Shown one piece after another: positions 34,371 to 42,860 of a stretch of DNA of 64,000 nucleotides (its first letter is position 1; each line of letters starts with the position of its first letter). The notes under the pieces are model-generated. The model made no database searches. It saw nothing but the letters and a program-made list of their open reading frames with translations, and was not told the DNA's origin. This DNA comes from Mucidula mucida (Eukaryota; Basidiomycota; Agaricomycetes; Agaricales; Physalacriaceae), in assembly GCA_015501055.1 (NCBI GenBank), contig JADNYV010000081.1:1-64000 (forward strand). Reading direction: 5' to 3'. A program made the translations under genes and the position numbers.

Positions 34371-34719
34371 CCGAGCCCATGAGTCGCAGCGACTAGGTAC
34401 CCTGAACGTATGCTGACTGCCTCCACATCAAAGTCTATCTTCTATCACCGTGTGTCACCGAACGTGCTTCTAATAACTCTCCTCCCCAAGAGACGAGTTG
34501 TAAAGGGGTTGACAGAGTCGATAGTCAAAGACGGCCGTGGACTGGAGATAAGAGTGGGGAGCTTTATAGTACGTGATTGCACGCCAGTCTTGAGCATGCC
34601 TAATATAGATAAGAGTGACCTTGGCACGTAGTACATACTAATACTTTATGGCACTGTTTGTGTGGGACATGAGCTAATCAAATAAAAATAGGTTTATTTT
34701 GCCGCCGTTGTCGCCCCAG

Positions 34720-35043
34720 TGTCGCGACGTTGAGCTCTCCATGTGACCGCGATCGGGGTTGGAACGTGGCTCAAGTGTCGATCGCCTTTGACCACCATCA
34801 TGACAAGATGACACTCCCCAATGGCACGACGACCTTCACGGTACACGCGACTTACTATGGTTTCTCTCCTCTCTCATCGTGTACGTCGTAGATTCCGGAA
34901 GACCTCCCTAATGGTTCTATTGTCGTCATGAACGGCGGAGAACCAAAAATTATGTCTCGCGAACATCTCTTCAAAGGGATCCCGGAGCGCAAGCCTCTTG
35001 TTCAATGTTGTGTCGGATGCAAAACTAAGTCAAGCAGGGAGGG
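34720..35043 (+). pseudogene. Unknown spliced gene, 5' part, interrupted by an LTR element
   Basis: The frame RGWNVAQVSIAFDHHHDKMT continues to NGTTTFT. A GT..AG intron (GTACACGCG...GTCGTAG) leads to IPEDLPNGSIVVMNGGEPKI and then PLVQCCVGCKTKSSRE, a Cys-rich stretch. The LTR element begins exactly inside the following codon. With one copy of the 5-bp duplication removed, the reading frame continues into 38106 and beyond. The acceptor at 34719 suggests further upstream exons I cannot define. Family unknown. Confidence 0.5.
35039..35043 (+). repeat. Target-site duplication, left copy (GAGGG)
   Basis: GAGGG directly precedes the LTR start TGTTAGCGAC and is repeated at 38101-38105 after the other LTR. 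Confidence 0.85.
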
Positions 35044-35571
35044 TGTTAGCGACTGACTAAGCCACGAGACTCAACCAGGTACCACAGCAAGAATTAAGGA
35101 AGAAAGCGTTCACGTTCGTAAGACTAGGCTAGGCCAGGTGTATAAACGAGATCGGAACTAAAGTACAATGATACTACACTACTGCTTATATACTAGTAAG
35201 TCTGTGTTTGAGACTCCTTGTCCATACGCGTTTCCACTAGGGATGCTCCACGCCCTTGACCCAGTGTGGTATGCTACTAGTCCGTGAAACCATTAAATAC
35301 GAGTGGTAACTGCATGTAAGTAATAATACTGAAACGTCCATGTGTGCTACGAGTGTCGGCGGTGTGTATACAATAGGGAGTCCATGAGGTATCGGCATGT
35401 ATGATGTCATCCATGTGTTGGGTGTGTGTCCGACATGAGTACGGCTTCGGTAATGAAAAGGAGTATGATCGGTGACGAAACAGATGATGAAACAGTCTGT
35501 TGGTTGATAAGACAAGCCCCCCGATAAGATATGATAAGATTGAAAATGTGAAAATATGGCGATTCATAACA
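35044..35571 (-). repeat. LTR (3' LTR on the element strand)
   Basis: 528 bp, starting TGTTAGCGACTG and ending TTCATAACA on the plus strand. It is flanked outside by GAGGG and is nearly identical to 37571-38100. Confidence 0.9.
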
Positions 35572-36114
35572 GAGTCCGTTCTTCTCGACGAATTCTTTAT
35601 TGACACAAGAACCCGTTGCTCCACTGTCAAGAAGGGCACTCGTTTCCCATTCAGAGCCTGTGTGTACGCTCTCTATGGTTACTCGGAGTTTCATGTCCTG
35701 CCCCTTTGTTCCCCGGATGTACTTCCTCGACTTTTTCAACTCCGTCACAACTTCCACCGCAGCTTCCTTTGTCAACGCTCTAATCGCCATCACCTTCTCC
35801 TCTGTCGCTTCTCTCTCTCTCCGCTCCGGCATCCATGCTCTCAAAATTCCCACTGCTCTCGGCACATCATCCTCTCTTAGACGTTGTGCGATCCACTCGG
35901 GCGTATTTGGCTCAAATCTTTCTTTCGCAGGTTTTGGTGGTAAAGTCGTCGATGATATTTTAGATGTTTCAGTACCCGTACTGTAAATAGATTCTGCATC
36001 TGACGACCCTTTCCTTGATGACTGCTCCGGCAGGACTGCGTCTACTGCGGGAGCTTCGCAAAACCCAGCTCTTCGGCCAACTTCTTCTTCTCCTTGTCGT
36101 TCATTTCGGTCCAT
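35572..36114 (-). CDS. Truncated retropepsin frame after Gag
   Basis: This frame overlaps the end of gag in a different frame, as in Gag/Pol frameshifting elements. It contains a charged linker (FEPNTPEWIAQRLREDDVPR) and then the protease active-site motif ALLDSGATGSCV. After VEKNG it reaches the LTR boundary, so the protease lacks its flap and C-terminal half. The frame runs on into the LTR for some codons without protease similarity. Confidence 0.75.
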
Positions 36115-36971
36115 AAACCCCGAATCGTCTGGGGTCGACCCTTCTTCGGACAGAACCTGCTAACGTAACCATGTTCGCCACAACTGAAGCAGAGTCCCCT
36201 TCGACGTGCATTATCAATGTCCATCGGCCTGCTGGCTCCTCCATAGGTAACGCCGGTGGCATCTTGTCGTGTGATCGGCGTCGGGGGTGGGTTCGTAGGA
36301 TTAGCTCTTGATGTAGCCACCTGCGGAGCTTGAGGCCGGGACTGCATTCCGGACCTCTTGCTCGCCGCCCGCCTTCTCCACAGCTGATCAATCTGAAGGA
36401 TCTGTGCCTTCCAATCCTTGTACTTCTCTGGCAACCCATCTCGGCTGCCATAGATCTGGTCGATGATCTTCTCGTTGACATTGGTCTCGAGAAGTCGCAC
36501 GACGAATGCATCATCCTTCGAGTATCCTGCCTGAGTGAGCAGGACCTCGAACTTCTGGAAGAAATCTTGAGCAGTGTCTTGCCCCTGGCGCAACCGCTTG
36601 ATCTGGTCTTGCGCGTCTCGCGCGAGGTTGGAATCCACAAATCGCTCCTTCAAGTCTTCCTTGAACTCCGTCCAAGAAACTGTCCATTCCTCTTCTTCCT
36701 CGTCGAAGTTCTGGTCCGAGTAGTTCTGGACCCATGCATCTACATGATCTCCTCGGATATAGGAGAGAACAACATCGATCCTTTCGGAGTCAGATGTGAG
36801 GTTGTTCTTCTTGTCACGGATGTATGTGAACATTGATCGCCACCAGCTCTTGTACTTGGACTTGTCCCCGTCATAGTCGTAAGGCTTGTTCACAAGGGAT
36901 CGGCCTTTGATTTCGGCATCGGCATGATGAGCGGGTGTGTGAGGAGCGGTTTTGGGTGCTTCGTTGGACAT
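36042..36971 (-). CDS. Gag protein of the non-autonomous LTR element
   Basis: 309 residues. A capsid-like retrotransposon Gag domain spans about 28-200 (YDGDKSKYKSWWRSMFTYI; DQIKRLRQGQDTAQDFFQKF). A basic Pro-rich linker leads to one zinc knuckle, CFSCGEHGYVSRFC, near residue 277. The third ligand position of a normal CX2CX4HX4C knuckle is Tyr here, with a His two residues earlier, so zinc binding may be altered. It is intact and resembles Gag of fungal Ty3-type elements. Its role would be particle formation and RNA packaging for retrotransposition. Confidence 0.9.
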   Translation of the reverse strand: MSNEAPKTAPHTPAHHADAEIKGRSLVNKPYDYDGDKSKYKSWWRSMFTYIRDKKNNLTSDSERIDVVLSYIRGDHVDAWVQNYSDQNFDEEEEEWTVSWTEFKEDLKERFVDSNLARDAQDQIKRLRQGQDTAQDFFQKFEVLLTQAGYSKDDAFVVRLLETNVNEKIIDQIYGSRDGLPEKYKDWKAQILQIDQLWRRRAASKRSGMQSRPQAPQVATSRANPTNPPPTPITRQDATGVTYGGASRPMDIDNARRRGLCFSCGEHGYVSRFCPKKGRPQTIRGLWTEMNDKEKKKLAEELGFAKLPQ

Positions 36972-37570
36972 GATGAATCGAGGTGATAAGATCAGAGAGT
37001 GAAAGGGTGAAAGTGGGGATATGGGAGATGCAGATCTTGATGAAACGGGTGAGGGAATAGAGGTTTGGATGAATAAGGAGGAGTTGCCTAGATCTGAAAT
37101 AGAATCCAGGACTTGGTAGGGTGGGGAATGATGATGTGTATCGTAAGGTAAGTAAAGTAGGTAGGTATCGTAACTGTCTACGCTATTTTACCGACTACTG
37201 ACTACGTATCTACGGAGCCCAAGAGCTCGTCACAAGTTCGCAATTGCCCAGCCGACGTCCCTCTGGTGTGAGGTAAGCCGAAGTTTTCCTGGGAACGGGG
37301 GTTGACCCGTAAACAGCGCCCACTGAAGTGCAACTGCCAAAAGTTCGTTCTCGTGAGAGCGGCTACTTCCAGCACCCGAGGCAGTTATCTCTAACTGTTA
37401 GCCGGCGCTACTGGGACCAATACACACGTATGCGGACATGCGCTGGAATTAGAAGTCCGTCGATCTGTAAACAGGGAAAGGGAATAGGGGAATGTGCGAT
37501 GATCAAACAGCGAAGTGCTGATCGACGATCAGGGATGTGTGGTAGGTGGTAGAAAGTAGTTCTGATCTTC

Positions 37571-38100
37571 TGTTAGCGACTGACTAAGCCACAAGACTCA
37601 ACCAGGTACCACAGCAAGAATTAAGGAAGAAAGCGTTTGCGTTCGTAAGACTAGGCTAGGCCAGGTGTATAAACGAGATTGGAACTAAAGTACAATGATA
37701 CTATACTACTGCTTATATACTAGTAAGCCTGTGTTTGGGACTCCTTGTCCATACATGTTTCCGCTAGGGTTAACTCCACGCCCTTGACCCAGTGTTGTAT
37801 GCTACTAGTCCATGAAACCATTAAATACGAGTGGTAACTGCATGTAAGTAATAATACTGAAACAACCATGTGTGCTATGAGTGTCGGTGGTGTGTATACA
37901 ATAGGAAGTCCATGAGGTATCGGCATGTATGATGTCATCCATGTGTTGGGTGTGTGTCCGACATGAGTACGGCTTCGGTAATGAAAAGGAGTACGATCGG
38001 TGACGAAACAGATGATGAAACAGTCCGTTGGTTGATAAGATAAGCCCCCCGATAAGATATGATAAGATGTGAGAATGTGAAAATATGGTGATTCATAACA
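37571..38100 (-). repeat. LTR (5' LTR on the element strand)
   Basis: 530 bp, with the same ends as 35044-35571. I could not identify a convincing tRNA primer-binding site next to it; the minus strand there reads GAAGATCAGAACTACT. Confidence 0.9.
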
Positions 38101-38105
38101 GAGGG
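38101..38105 (+). repeat. Target-site duplication, right copy (GAGGG)
   Basis: Matches 35039-35043 exactly. Confidence 0.85.
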
Positions 38106-38810
38106 CACAGGAAAGCCCTTCTCCATGTGCTCGGCCTGTAAATAGGCAAAATACTGTAGGTGCGCCGCCATTTGTTTCGTGGTGATGCTCTGCAGTCTGA
38201 TTTTCGGTAGCACAGCTTGCCAGAAGTCAGTTTATATCTGATACGCGTTATTTCGCATCCTTGATGGTCCTAGGAATGACTGGCGAGGACAAAGCAAGCT
38301 GTCTGCAGCGTCAAGCACAGAATGCGCAACTCAAGGCAAAAGAGGAAATCTGCGCAAAGGAAGGACGTCGATTCAAGCAACCCTCTCGCACTCTAGGCGT
38401 GATACCGGAAGAATCATAGCGCCATTCAATACGCGGTACACTTTCATGTCCCTCTGAGCCTCCAACCACCCATGTATTGTAGATATGCAATGCTCTACAG
38501 CTCGACAAAGGCCGCATGTCACCTCACCAGATCAACGAATATGCAGCTGCCTTTGTACTTGAGCGTGACAATTCAGCGCCGAACGATATCGGGAAGATGT
38601 GGCTCACCAGAATTGATGCGGCACCGTTATACATAGTGAAAAGCTTTCTTTCCGTACGTTTCCTTTCGGACTCCTGTTTCTACCCTACTGTATGATACGC
38701 AGGATGCTTCATTTGCGACCGCGACGAAGAACAATATGATTTTTGTCTGGCTAATGGAATCCGATCCCAAGCTTTTTATGTTGAGTATGGTGGAATCGGC
38801 CCCGCAATTT
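38106..38810 (+). pseudogene. Unknown spliced gene, 3' part, after the LTR element
   Basis: This continues the frame of 34720-35043: GTGKPFSMCSA, a 73-nt GT..AG intron, then SQLARSQFISDTRYFASLMV and KASCLQRQAQNAQLKAKEE. An intron after RTLG (GTGATA...TTGTAG) joins in frame to ICNALQLDKGRMSPHQINEY. A third intron (GTACGT...CGCAG) joins to DASFATATKNNMIFVWLMES. The frame then enters the CACGGTAG repeat cluster near 38811, so the gene is cut a second time. Three consistent splice junctions across the insertion show this was one gene. Family unknown. Confidence 0.55.
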
Positions 38811-39186
38811 GGCCGTGGCCGCTACCGTGCATGCACGGTAGCGGCTCACGGAGTTGCGCCACCTTCCACGTCCCCAGGAGCATCTACTTTCGAGCGGACG
38901 AGTTATGCGTCGGCTATAACATATATCAATGAACATATCTTGGTAAGATAACTTTGTGTGGTCAGACCAAAAATCACCGAGAATGAGCAAAGTTTTTCTC
39001 ATGGCCGCTACCGTGCGCACGGTAGACCCTGCACGGCCTATGGTCGCACGGTACTCACGGCAGCGGTCACGGTTGTCTGCACGGTAGCGGCCACGGTACT
39101 CTTACGTCATGCACGGTAGCGGCAGTAATGCGAGCACGGTAGCACGGTAGCACAGTAATCGCACGGCACTGACACGGTAGCGGTCA
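38811..39186. repeat. CACGGTAG-rich repeat cluster, left
   Basis: Begins with a perfect 26-bp palindrome split around CCGTGCATGCACGG (38819-38844). It continues at 39003-39186 with imperfect copies of GCACGGTAGCGGC in both orientations, separated by 0-30 bp. Confidence 0.8.
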
Positions 39187-39450
39187 TGGGTGTGACAGGT
39201 GCGTGACGACCTGTTACACCGGCGTTACCGTTTAACTCTCGTCTCTTCGTCGTTGATCAGGCATTGTCATTAGAGCAGAGACTAGGTGCATAAAGGTATG
39301 TCCACCGCTGTCTGGCACTCTGAACTTCCTTTAGCTCCTAACTCTACAGGTCTGACATCCTTTAGCTGTGGGATCACTCCTGGCAGCTTGCTCTATTCAA
39401 TCCGGACCCCACGACAACGTCTTGATTCCTGACACGACAGCCTTGAGTCG

Positions 39451-39959
39451 TTGAGCTGGACAGGGCCTCATGGGGCATATAAAATGGCTTGCCCTTCCAA
39501 GCTCAATCTTGAACAACGCGTAAACACGGTAACAATGAGGGTAAGTTCTTATCATGCCTTCGGCCTTTTTGTACTAATCAACTTGTTGCTTCGGCTTGCT
39601 ATTTACTCGCGCTTGCACACTCGCTTGCGTCTTTTTTCTCAGTCTCGTTCATCAATCCCCTTACGATGGCCTGATATATAATTGTTTCTTATAATGGCTT
39701 GAGAACACGGTTTACTATCTCTCATGCCGGGTTGATGCTGAGCCATGCTGGTGATGTCTTGCATGACACAGCTCTTGCTGCGTCGCCACTAGGTGTGTTT
39801 CTTATAGTTCTGCTCTATGTTCAATACATCGTGCCAGTAATGTTTTTTATACCCACCCTACTTACTTCTTGTGCCTATGTAGATTCACCCTCGAGTTTTG
39901 AGACATGTAGTCACTGCAAACGACCTCTTCAAGTCGGCTCCTAGCTACCCTATTGGATT
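39451..39959 (+). CDS. Possible small spliced gene inside the candidate DNA element
   Basis: A short exon begins MACPSKLNLEQRVNTVTMR at 39484 and stops at a GTAAGT donor. Further on, HDTALAASPLGVFLIVLLYV is followed by a GTAATG...ATGTAG intron, and IHPRVLRHVVTANDLFKSAP ends at a stop near 39966. I cannot establish the joins between the first and later exons. The middle is hydrophobic. It shares a DTAxxxxPLGVxL pattern with a frame near 43245. Family unknown. Confidence 0.25.
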
Positions 39960-40163
39960 CGCCTAAGGTTACAGGTATTATCTCAACTTGTCGAGTGATC
40001 TTTTAAGAGGTGTGAGGCCGGCAGTGTAGTATGCCGCTGTGCTAGTCACAGCATCCGATTTGTCCCCACCCTTTGAGGGTTCATTGCACCCCTCAACAAT
40101 CACTTCAATTCAATGTAGACTCAAACACCGAAGTCAGCACCATGGTGCACACCGTTGGTGCTA

Positions 40164-40319
40164 TCACTTAGCCACCTCCTCAACTCCGCCAAGGAGGAGG
40201 GTGGAAGGTGTAGCTGCGGAAGCACTTCCACCACCAGTTGTGCATGTTACTTGACTGAAAGGTGTTCTGATTGCCACTGTAGCGGGAAGAAGAGATAGGA
40301 GGGAGAGAAGAGCGAACAT
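40164..40319 (-). CDS. Small putative secreted peptide, 51 residues
   Basis: MFALLSLLSLLPATVAIRTP is a good signal peptide. It is followed by a short Gly/Ser/Ala-rich mature part with one Cys and a stop at 40164. A donor near the end could extend it. No family is recognised, and chance is possible. Confidence 0.3.
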   Translation of the reverse strand: MFALLSLLSLLPATVAIRTPFSQVTCTTGGGSASAATPSTLLLGGVEEVAK

Positions 40320-41203
40320 TTTGTTGAGTAAACCTATTCAAACATGTACAATATCCTTTTTTTTAATCTTAAAAGCCATCGGGATGAATATACGGACAAT
40401 AAGACCCTGACAGGCCCACTACACGTCTCGAGTTCTAAAAAGCGTCTCGCGGTACATTTTGAGAGAAGCCAAGTTCGTGTAACTACCGGAATCGCAACGG
40501 ATGAGCGAAACAAACTGAAATCTGTGGCAAAGGCTATTCCATATAAACTACAGGCTGGAGAAGAAGAAAACTAGATATATTCATGGTTTACATAGGCTCG
40601 TCGTGATGGATGGTGATGGACGAGAGGCAAGCTGCAATCGCGTAGGGAGCGAAACGAAAGAACCGCCCGGAAACGGAAGGATTCGTACGAAAGGCCCTGA
40701 CAGGGACATTCGTACGAAACTTTCGTATGAAGCGCGGTTGATCGCGAAAGCCACGCTACACAGCCACCTGTTAACCCTACGCCTCACATTCACAAGGTCA
40801 GCCATTTGTCGTCTTGAAGCTTCTCACCGTGTCAAAAACAATTTTATCATGCAACATTAAGTATGTAGCAGTCTATGTCCATAATATTCAACATAGCTCT
40901 GAACTCTCAATATAGACACATTGAGGTGTATTGAACGTCGCATAGCGCAACACAAAGACAACACAATGGACGTAGTGGCTACGGCTATGCTGAGGTCACC
41001 CATCACGAAAACCGCCAAACCGTGTGAATGCGCCCGTTTCGTCCGTGTCCGTGAGATCGCGGTACGGCACACCCGGATTCGCGAAACTCTAAACCGTTTT
41101 GGTCCCTACGATCGCGCCATAGCAGCGTTACGCCTTCAAGTCACAGTGTGACCATGTTCGCGTAACGCTGCATGCCACAATAACAGGGTCCATCACAGCA
41201 GTG

Positions 41204-41275
41204 ATGCACGGTAATGATGCACGGTAGCGGCTACGGCCACGGTAGCGTGCACGGTAGCACGGTAGCGGCCACGGC
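41204..41275. repeat. CACGGTAG-rich repeat cluster, right
   Basis: Five CACGGTA copies in 72 bp. The last part is the inverted partner of 38812-38830. Confidence 0.75.
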
Positions 41276-42044
41276 ACTTTTGTGGTGCCCTGTCGCAGCA
41301 TCTGCTACGTCTTGGGTGCCCGTCCTTACTACTACGTCTGAAGCATTTCCTTTATTCAAGTCCATATCTGATACGTCCCTACTGCAATAGGAAGTCAGGA
41401 CTCGCCACGGATTTCGTGCGCTGCCAGATTGTCAACGCTGTCCACCAGGGTGTCTTGCCTCTGTTACTATGAGCGCCATGAGCGGTCTACACGAGATTCA
41501 TTGTGCTACTCATCTTAAATGGAGAGGAGGTATGATACGCATCTACGCATGGGAACATGGCCCCACAGCTGTCCATTTGTTCCACATCTTTCCGTGGACA
41601 TCATTCAGGTACCGCCGGACTCAATTCTAGTTATAAGTCCGCTTTCCTCATGGATGACCCACCTCATCTTTAGCCCTACATCCCCACTACACATCCATGT
41701 CACCAAGAAAGGACACGAACGGCTGCATCGAGTCGTCTGAAGCTGCGGGATATATCATTACGATTGAGGCGCCGAGTCGGAATCCGAGCCCAATGCCTCT
41801 TGCTGCTACAGAAAATCTGCTGGAAGGATCGAGGTTTGACGCAGGGGATATTGTCCGACGAGAACGACAAAGAGAAAATGTGAGTATCCAGAAAATGTGT
41901 ACATTGTAAGCTCTGACGAAGAACACAGACGTGGCGACAATGGCAAATGATAGACCTGTAGCAAATGTGACAATGCCTGTACAATGATATACACTATACT
42001 TCGTCCTCTGATACGTAAGGAAAAGCACTTTCAAAATTGCTTGG
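41276..42044. other. No gene recognised
   Basis: Short overlapping frames on both strands (41519-42034) without a motif or splice support. Confidence 0.4.
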
Positions 42045-42356
42045 CTACTCCTTTAGCAACACAACGACCTCCTCCGCACATCCCCAAGATGCTTGCCATC
42101 CTGCACCAGAATGTCCGTAGTTATGGATTACCTTAACGCCAGCGACCGCACTTCCTTTCGCCAGTCTGAGCCCATCTTTCCTAGCCGGCCTGAACCCAAC
42201 GACCTCCTTCAACACAATGGGGTCTAGGTCTTCCGGTAAAGGCTTCCTCGTCGGCGACTCCAAATAGGCAGGCGACAGCTCCGGAAAAATCTCCAGTGCC
42301 CTACGCTTGATCGACAACGTAGTAGCCGGATCTGGCGTTGCGGACCAATCCCCAAC
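42045..42356 (-). pseudogene. D-amino-acid oxidase, 3' part
   Basis: The frame begins at the breakpoint with VGDWSATPDPATTLSIKRRA. It contains VGFRPARKDGLRL, the conserved substrate-contacting Arg region (GxRPxRxGxR). It ends with VIHNYGHSGAGWQASWG, the family's C-terminal FAD/active-site signature, and EEVVVLLKE before the stop. There is no start codon or upstream exon on this strand. Joined to the 5' part at 29581-30507 it completes a normal-length oxidase. The chain does not end in an SKL-type peroxisomal signal. Confidence 0.88.
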
Positions 42357-42860
42357 CTAAAGCCACCTTTCGATGATTGGTTCGACTGGACAAAGTCTTG
42401 GGCGGACCTAAAAAAGACGAAAACCGACTTCTTCCATGTGTCCAATGCGACATCTATTGCCTCCCGAATTGCCCCTGGGCTCAATCAATTTGAGCCCTGG
42501 GTCCTCTCCCTTCTGAGTGAACTTCGCAAAGGTTTCAGAAACAAGCAGGATGCGGAGGCTCCCATCCCGTCTTTCATCCCCGATGAAACGATGTTACAGG
42601 CCATAAAGGCTGGTCTTCTCGAGGCACCGGTCGTGAAACAGCCGTTGAAAACGGACGATGAGACACTAGGAGGAAAGGTCACTTACTGGACCTTTTACAA
42701 GTACATGGTTCGGCTTGGTGGCGAACCTCTAGAGGTGCGATGCCCCAACCTCGCCTTCCCAGCCAGTAGTCCAGTATGTATGTCGCGACTCGGAATAGTT
42801 TTGAATAATGTACTTCTCATAATCTCATTGTGTATTTGTGATCTGTGTTTCGTGTTTTGA
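42357..42860 (+). pseudogene. FunK1 protein kinase, 3' part
   Basis: It begins at the breakpoint with LKPPFDDWFDWTKSWADLKK. This is the tail following the HDLESxxYV helix in FunK1 kinases (xPPFxxWF...W..L...K..F). Then come LNQFEPWVLSLLSELRKGF and an extension through GGKVTYWTFYKYMVRLGGEP. It ends at a stop at 42858-42860, or earlier if the GTATGT at 42774 is a donor. There is no start codon of its own. It completes the kinase whose 5' part is at 30512-32502. Confidence 0.82.

Larger units (their letters stand above)
35044..38100 (-). mobile_element. Non-autonomous LTR retrotransposon encoding only Gag and a partial protease
   Basis: The element is 3.06 kb with direct LTRs of 528 and 530 bp (35044-35571, 37571-38100), which differ at a modest number of positions. 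It has TGTT...AACA ends and a perfect 5-bp target-site duplication, GAGGG. The 2.0-kb interior, on the minus strand, encodes Gag (36042-36971) and, in a shifted overlapping frame, a linker plus the start of a retropepsin. It has no reverse transcriptase, RNase H or integrase. The protease frame runs straight into the 3' LTR, so the deletion of Pol ends exactly at the LTR. This architecture resembles the TR-GAG class of non-autonomous elements, mobilised by a full-length relative, which is not in this window. Confidence 0.9.
38812..41275. mobile_element. Candidate non-autonomous DNA transposon with CACGGTAG subterminal repeats
   Basis: A 19-bp sequence, GCCGTGGCCGCTACCGTGC, at 38812-38830 recurs inverted at 41257-41275. 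About sixteen copies of CACGGTA on either strand cluster at the two ends (38812-39186 and 41204-41275) and are absent between. Terminal inverted repeats plus subterminal motif clusters are typical of hAT, CACTA or KDZ-type elements, whose transposase binds such motifs. No transposase is encoded in the 2.5 kb. I could not find a matching target-site duplication, so the exact ends are uncertain. Confidence 0.5.
30512..42356. other. Inverted segment with both breakpoints inside genes
   Basis: The left junction has D-amino-acid oxidase codons ending at 30507, a 4-bp filler GCAA (30508-30511) and then the cut FunK1 kinase on the other strand. The right junction (42356/42357) has the oxidase C-terminus on the minus strand directly abutting the kinase C-terminus on the plus strand. 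Reversing the segment restores both genes in frame. This is either a true inversion or an assembly orientation error. Confidence 0.85.

Noticed and set aside
35237..35639. Frames inside the Ty3-type LTR reading as His/Tyr-rich peptides
   Set aside because: They fall within repeated LTR sequence, and the same short peptide recurs in the other LTR copy at 37720-38213. This is non-coding repeat.
38819..38844. The 26-bp palindrome as a transcription terminator or a hairpin RNA gene
   Set aside because: It is built of the CACGGTAG motif repeated elsewhere in the cluster, so a repeat or transposon-end explanation is simpler.
39001..39190. CACGGTAG cluster as a CRISPR array
   Set aside because: Repeats are short, irregular in spacing and in both orientations, and the DNA is eukaryotic.
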